This document shows positions 57,986 through 64,000 of a stretch of DNA of 64,000 nt, piece by piece. The first letter of the stretch is position 1; the number at the start of each line of letters is the position of its first letter. Under the pieces are notes generated by a model. The model made no database searches. It was given only the letters and a program-made list of their open reading frames with translations, and was not told the DNA's origin. The translations under genes and the position numbers were made by a program. The DNA is from Schistosoma haematobium (lineage: Eukaryota; Platyhelminthes; Trematoda; Strigeidida; Schistosomatidae): NCBI RefSeq assembly GCF_000699445.3, contig NC_067197.1, positions 13,150,152 through 13,214,151 of the forward strand, given 5' to 3'.

Positions 57986-60660
57986 CTAAACAAAAATAAC
58001 GAAAGAAGAAAGGATAAATATACTTTTATAAATATAATTTTGATAAAATAGTAGACATAATGTAACTTAACAATTAAATATAAACTGATATTACCCGTTT
58101 GTCTAACCTGCCTAAAGTCAAATAGAATAGGGAAATTCAACCAACAATTTACTAATGTATAACAACTGAATAGTATATCTAGTCCTAAGGAAAGGCACTG
58201 AAAGATACATTATGAAAAAGAAAAGGAGAATATTATGAAGGTATAATGTAAAAAGAAAAAAAGAATCAGGTAGAGAATTCAAATAGTAATGTTGAAAATA
58301 AGAAATATAAAATATAAAGATTTGGCATTAAAAAAAAACAAAATCTCAGAAAGATTTCGTTCATTTCACTGGTACACTTTACACCATGTTTTCTGACCTA
58401 TATCTCATGACATTTTAAACCCACTGTATTTACCTTTAACCAGCCAAAACTCTATTTAACCAAATGAATGAATGAATTTGGTTCCAAAATCCAAGACCTG
58501 TTATCCTAAATCTGATTGGTTAGTTCGTAAATTATAGTCTCGGCAACATTGTCAGTTTATCACTACCATGATTAATTCATAATTCTGATTAAAATTGTGT
58601 CAAACTATTCAAACAAACGATCAATAAATTTGTTACCAACACAAATATATGAGTTTTAGTGGCTTATATGAACTATCCATGACTCATTTCCATTAAGGGG
58701 ATAAAATGCGATCATAAGTCATTAGGTCGACCTTATAAATACGATAATTTATGTATCATACTTTAACTGGGTAACTAATAATTTTAGTGGGTTTCTGTAA
58801 GCTTCTAGAATATCATGGTCACAAACAAACTTAGAAATATGGTTATTTTTATATGCAGAAAAAGCTTAGAACTCTCTGTCCATAATTTTCGTTCTTTGTC
58901 TTGTGTTTAGGATTCAAGTGTAGGAAATCTCTTGGGAACTAGTAAGCGTTTAGGAGTTAGAGATTAGCATTCAGGTACTAGGCAGCAATATCAGAGAGTA
59001 ATAATTGATTGATGATATTGAACTCTTTATATTAAACTGATGATCACTGAATCCCTGATTTTAGCAGTCCAAAGAAATTGTGTTCGTCACAAGAGCTACA
59101 ATTCTTTGATTGGATACTTATTAAGGTTGCGTAGATGTATGGCACAATTCTGAGACATCCTAAATGAGGATGAAACAAATGGATGATATTTCACGATTTC
59201 GAATGATGTTATCCCATAAGGAAAAATCACATCTGAAGTATTTAACAATCTCCAAACAAAAAATCACCATCATCATTACGTAACATAAATGGTGTGTTCA
59301 AAATAGTGAAACATTAACAGATAGGGTAGTAGAAAGTTGAAAGATTAGAGATAAGATAATCCAATGTCGATTAAAACAATGTTACAACTGAATGTAGTTA
59401 GTGTGGAATTTTAAACATACTTTTTTTCTTCTTTCTAATAATTAGTTATTTTTTTTAATGGTGTTTAACATTATTCATTATTGTTACAAATAACAATCAT
59501 AACTGATGATTGATTGGTGTTATTGCAGAGTTTTAAGGTCTACAATATAACACGTATGAATATTGTTTGTTATTTCTCTTGATGAAAGAATATTTTACTA
59601 TTATTTTTTATTCAATTACATAAGTTAACAAAAATGAATGGTTAAAAGTAATAATTTTAGTTGCATAATAGAGAATGTTGTCATCCTTATTTAACGTGTA
59701 AATTAAATAAATACGAAAATGAAGTTTGAATATGTATATTTCATACAATCGTTGGTTTGAACAGACAATCAGAGAGAAGGAATAAAGGAAGCGAGGCGGA
59801 ACGAAACGAATGGACGCGCAGAGGAAAAAGCGAATGACCCAACTCAATTTTATAATGAGTTACTGCAATTGATCGGTCTCATATTGGCACATATGTATCC
59901 TGTGAGAATCGTCTCGATATTGCCATCTCTGATTAAAAGTTTCCTATTATGTTCTTAGAATTATTCGTAAAATATGCGTAAGTAGCGGTAGTTTTCTATT
60001 AACAGCCAATTTAGAATACTGCGGAAGATTTACAATTTTAATCATATGTAGAATTAGGGCCTCAATACATTTTATTTTATTATTTCAAGGAGTGTGAAAT
60101 ACGGAATTCATCAATAAGTTATTATACTGTCAATGGTTTTTGGAAATTTTTGGGCTTCACAGTTTATATTACAAAATGACCTAAGTACAATAACCACTGA
60201 AAACCAGGAAACATTGGACAATTGTTTACTCCCAGTATGAGAATCCTCAACAATGAGCATTCAAGACCCTATTGCGAACTGAATTTAGGGCCTTTAGGTC
60301 ATGATATGAACGCTTAACGTTCATATCACTGAGTTGGCATCAAAATAGTTTATGTATATAATTGTGATTGGTTCGCGATATTATGAAAACATCTTTTAAT
60401 GCAACTGGTGGGTAGCTTCCTTAGACCAGTCATGGTCGCACTCCACTGGTCACATGTCATTAGAATCTCGGGTATCACCTCTCGAAATTAACTATTAGTG
60501 AGCACATTATCATTTCCGGAGTAGGAGGTTTGTTTACACCACGAATTAACCACAGATAGATTGGCAATTTGCATAACACGTGAAAATATTGATTACCATA
60601 ATCATTGTTGTTACATCCTAACGAAGAATAAATGAATGGTAACTGCTAGGAATTATTTGC
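57986..60660. other. Intron/unique DNA
   Basis: Between two exons of the large gene. AT-rich, short frames only. No further exon was found with supporting splice phase. Confidence 0.4.
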
Positions 60661-60664
60661 GGAT

Positions 60665-61116
60665 TGTTATTACATATATTCCTATTGGATAACTACTAAG
60701 TGAATATATTATATGTATATTTATATTCCTTTTATTATAAGCTTCCATTTGACCTATTGACCACTATTATACGATTTAATATTATTAATTTATCCACAAT
60801 CTATTAGTTACAGTCTCTCACACTCACAACCACTTTTTGGCGTGATCTTGTAAAATTGTTATTTTCTACTTTATAGTATGATGTGGTCTGATTCGCTTGT
60901 ATATAGGTCAAGTATATCTGAAATATATGATTCCTATAGTGGAAGTTGAGATTGTGTTCTGGATACAAACGAACAGAGCTAGGCGAGAAGAACCAATAAG
61001 GACTTAGAACTGACTCTAGGTTGCTCGTACTGGCTAACGCGTCATTGGTCTGGCACAGTGCCAAGGTCATGCGAGTCGGCATTCTTATTGGCTATCTTAT
61101 CACGTGATAATTAACA
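60665..61116 (+). repeat. Solo LTR (candidate), same family as gypsy 2
   Basis: Starts TGTTA and ends TAACA, giving short inverted ends, with the body matching 48751-49201. No pol sequence lies next to it. No clear target duplication was seen. Confidence 0.6.
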
Positions 61117-61447
61117 GTGCATAAGATCATAATTTTTATCACTAATGCATACATAAATCAATTCTAAAACAGAGAGAAAAACGGAAATCCAACTTACAGA
61201 GATGGAGAGAAGACGAATTCGGCTCAAGATTCTATTAATAGATATAAAAAAAGACGAATAATAAAGTCTGTCAGTAAAAGCATGGTAGATTATGTAATAA
61301 GTACATACGAATATATGGTTTAATAGTTTCAGACGAGCATAAGACAATAAACATCACTCATAATACTAATTTAAATAAATGAAGGTGCTTAAAATGTCGG
61401 AATTAGATATAAAAGTCGCATAAGTAATTTTTCATTAGTCAACTAAC

Positions 61448-61492
61448 CGTGCAATTCATTGACATCTTGTTCAGAGTCAAATCTATTACTAG
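61448..61492 (-). CDS. Candidate small exon of the large low-complexity gene
   Basis: 45 bases with an acceptor (tttctgttag) and a donor (G/GTTAGT). It reads SNRFDSEQDVNELH and ends in phase 1, exactly what the 57985 exon requires. It is short, so chance cannot be excluded. Earlier exons would lie further right or outside the window. Confidence 0.45.
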
Positions 61493-62360
61493 CTAACAGA
61501 AACACTGATGTGAAGTGCACTGAATCTCTATTGTGATTGACTAGAGTGAGATATTAAGATTTTATAATTTTCATCCCAATGATGAATAATTTATTAAGTA
61601 GTATAATCCAATCAATTCCAATGTTGAATAAATCTGAGTCATTTACATAAGCTAATCATTGGTCTCATTCAATGTATTAGTTAATTGATCATGGTAATCA
61701 GACGAGCAAATGAAAAATTTTTTTGTTTTTTCTATTTTATTAACTTCTGTCAAAAAATTGCTCTACCATGATGACATATATACGTTTATTTCGAATCAAT
61801 TTCAGTTGACTTATGCGCATAAGTTTAATTTTAATATATTGTAACTTGTAGGTATAACTGATAAGTTTAACAAAATAAAATGAATTCATATTAACCTGAT
61901 CAAATGTTTATTCTTAGTCTCTTTAAGTTAATGAAGGGAACCATTTCTACGAGCTATTCATTATATCATTAAAAATAGAAATTATTATATTTGTCTGGAG
62001 AAAAAGATGAGATAGTGTAACGAGTGAAATTATTTCATTGCAACTATATTCCCTGTATCGATTCAGGTGAACTATATTGAGTGTGCGTTTCGATAGTAAC
62101 TTTATGTATTCTCCTTCCCTATGTGATGATTTTTATATGTAAAAATTAGAATACAAATGATTGTATTTTGATCAACGACGATATGATTTTGGGATTTGTT
62201 TGGAAACGTGTTTTTGAGGTGTAAATAAAACTTCGTTGCACCATTCTTTCATGTTCTTACTTCGCATCGTGTGAATTGTAGAGGTTTCCTTCTCCTGGTA
62301 GAAGCAGTAGAATAAAGGAATTACATTGGTTCCTAATGGGTTAAGTGAAAAGAAGTAAGA

Positions 62361-62390
62361 CTGTGGGGCTCAACAGAGCCGAAACGTCAT
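62361..62390 (+). ncRNA. Hammerhead/Penelope-type core remnant
   Basis: A perfect 5-bp stem GGCTC/GAGCC (62367-62380) is followed by GAAACGTC. The upstream CUGANGA is degraded (CTGTGG). The motif order is that of hammerheads in Penelope-like elements or SINEs. No coding part seen. Confidence 0.35.
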
Positions 62391-62399
62391 AACCGCTAA

Positions 62400-63350
62400 G
62401 ATATAAAAGTTGACTATCTGGATACAACAATGGCAAAACGAATATAACTCAGTCAACCAAACAGTTCAAACAGTGTTGACGGAGTCATTTTCCAGTTATA
62501 AAAACTTACTAGTTCACTTTGATAACCAGGTAGTAAGTATAATTAGTCATTAAACAGCATGATTTGAATAAGAGTACATGAATCTATATTTTGTAAATCA
62601 AAGGGATTCTAGAAAATATTACTTATAACCATAGAAATATTATCAAATAGAATTATTTTTTAAAACATAATCAACACACATATACATGTATACAGTAAAG
62701 AGTACATGATTCAAAATCGGCTGCTAGCTTTATTAATCCATTAAAAGTGTATTGTGTACTACAACCACTGACAAAATAATCTCGATAATATTCATACTAC
62801 CCAGTGTGTGTGTGTGTATGTGTTATGAATCGAATGAAATTACTTTTTATTCAACTTAAAACTGCTTGAAAACAATATCAGCTAATATGAAAACGTTACT
62901 CAATTCTCTGTTTGTTTGTTTTCTATTCTGAAAGAAAAAAGTAACTTTTTATTTCTTCTGTAAAATATTCCTTTTTCTTTAAAAAAAGAAAGGATTTTTT
63001 AAATTACATTATTTAATTAACGATGTATTACAGTTGTGTATATCATTCGGAATAAGAAGGGGCTTATACAGCATATATCAATAATAGGGTAATTATAAAA
63101 TAAGATAATTGTTAGGATCTATTTTCATCTATAAATATTATTTGTTTAGATTAAGAATTTAAGTTTTAAGTAGATAAACAGGGGGAAAATGAAATGGGGA
63201 TGGTATGATTGCATGTCCGAAAATAATGTCTATTGAATATTGAATACAATTATAAAATGACGGAAGGCTGACTATGAAGTTATGGATGGTTATTTCCTCT
63301 GAAATAGTCCATTTATCTATCCTACTACAATGAAGTTTCATCGCTTGCTG
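62400..63350. other. AT-rich DNA near the right edge
   Basis: Contains a short (GT)n run near 62813 and several A/T runs. No gene recognised. Confidence 0.4.
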
Positions 63351-63359
63351 TAAGCTAAC

Positions 63360-63535
63360 AGCATTGAAACTTATTTCGATAGTGGCTAGTGATGAAATAT
63401 AAGACGTACGTTTCGTCTTATCTGGGACTCGTCAGTCGGATGTTTCTACAACCCAGTGTTGATGTTAACATCTGAACTCGAACACAGCACATTTCACTTC
63501 AAACACCGAGAACAGTCTATAACGTCAACGAGGCG
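63360..63535 (-). repeat. SINE with a near-complete hammerhead core
   Basis: On the minus strand the head has a B-box tgttcgagttc (63484-63474). Downstream comes core 1 CTGACGA (63435-63429), a GTC/GAC stem II, core 2 GAAA (63414-63411), stem III ACG-TA-CGT and the cleavage GTC ending at 63403. All core bases are present. Stem I pairs poorly. Confidence 0.65.
63403..63435 (-). ncRNA. Hammerhead ribozyme core
   Basis: Holds CUGACGA, GAAA and GUC in the correct order with a three-pair stem III closed by a two-base loop, as in schistosome Sm-alpha ribozymes. Stem II is short (GTC/GAC with a longer loop). The weak stem I makes activity doubtful. Confidence 0.55.
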
Positions 63536-63589
63536 AATTAGATTTAAAATAAATTGAAATTTAATCAGTCCCACGAGCCAGCGGCTCAC

Positions 63590-63720
63590 TGGACTCAGTA
63601 TCCAAGTAGATAACGCACCGGTTTTTTTAATGGAAATGTACTAGGTTCGAGTTCTGGTATGAGCATCAACACTAGAATGCGGATACATTCAACTGGCGAG
63701 TTCATATGTCCATAAGACTG
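63590..63720 (+). repeat. SINE head, tRNA-derived
   Basis: A-box-like aagtagataacgcac and B-box aggttcgagttctgg (about 63651-63665), followed by gagcatcaacactagaatg as in related copies. Then comes a decayed ribozyme start (aactggcgag, where CTGACGAG is expected). Confidence 0.6.
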
Positions 63721-64000
63721 TTCAATCGCAACCCTAAACATCAATGGGAAGATTCAAACAACCACTAGAAATGAATCAGAATTTATTGTTCTTGTTCCAC
63801 ATTGAAATTGAAGAATGTTTCAAGCTTAAACAACAGGCTGGTAAAGATTTGAAAGCAATAGTGAATTATAAATAACGGGCAATAAGACTTGCAAAAATAC
63901 AAATGAAGTCACACTACAAATCAAGGCTTCTCATCGTCTGAAAACGATCGAAATTTACAATAAATTTTAAAATTAAAAATTTAATATTGATAACGTTCAA

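Noticed and set aside
1..64000. CRISPR array, operons, bacterial features
   Set aside because: The window is eukaryotic: spliced genes and retrotransposons, with no regularly spaced short repeats.

Overview
The window is AT-rich animal DNA that looks like a blood fluke (Schistosoma) nuclear genome. The grounds are: genes split by introns of only 33-41 bp near their 5' ends, a schistosome-type mix of non-LTR retrotransposons (two RTE-like families and one CR1/Jockey-like family), Ty3/gypsy pol of the CsRn1/Boudicca kind, and tRNA-derived SINEs that carry hammerhead-ribozyme-like cores. Species cannot be fixed from the sequence alone.

Host genes. (1) 1154-3172, minus strand: an Arg/Ser-rich, Pro-rich protein whose C-terminus resembles PHRF1/SCAF proteins that work at RNA polymerase II and splicing. 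(2) 24350-27259, plus strand: a complete three-exon MRPL47 (mitochondrial ribosomal protein uL29m). (3) 29055-31762, minus strand: a complete nine-exon EXOSC7/RRP42 (RNA exosome ring subunit). (4) 41717-61492, minus strand: the 3' part of a large unrecognised gene with Asn/His/Ser-rich exons whose splice phases agree. Its 5' end lies beyond the right edge or was not seen.

Mobile DNA fills most of the rest. At 3.5-10.2 kb a CR1-like element (A) is split by an RTE-like element (B) with a 12-bp target duplication. At 12.1-19.6 kb a decayed gypsy element is split by a second RTE copy (C). At 29.6-30.5 kb, inside the long EXOSC7 intron, an RTE-D fragment sits inside an RTE-B fragment with a 9-bp target duplication. 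A near full-length RTE-D copy lies at 36.7-40.6 kb. A rearranged gypsy element with a 3' LTR lies at 46.4-49.2 kb, and a similar LTR stands alone at 60.7 kb. There are also a candidate MITE with 70-bp inverted ends (51.5 kb), another solo-LTR candidate (54.1 kb), several SINEs and short RTE tails.

The most unusual large-scale structure is an inverted, almost identical duplication. Bases 1-2064 recur in reverse at 33879-35944, carrying the 3' end of the PHRF1/SCAF-like gene. The two arms differ by two one-base homopolymer changes and very few substitutions, and one of those changes alters the C-terminal reading frame. I saw no new defence or biosynthetic system. The items most worth a second look are the duplication, the ribozyme-bearing SINEs, the micro-intron gene models and the large low-complexity gene.
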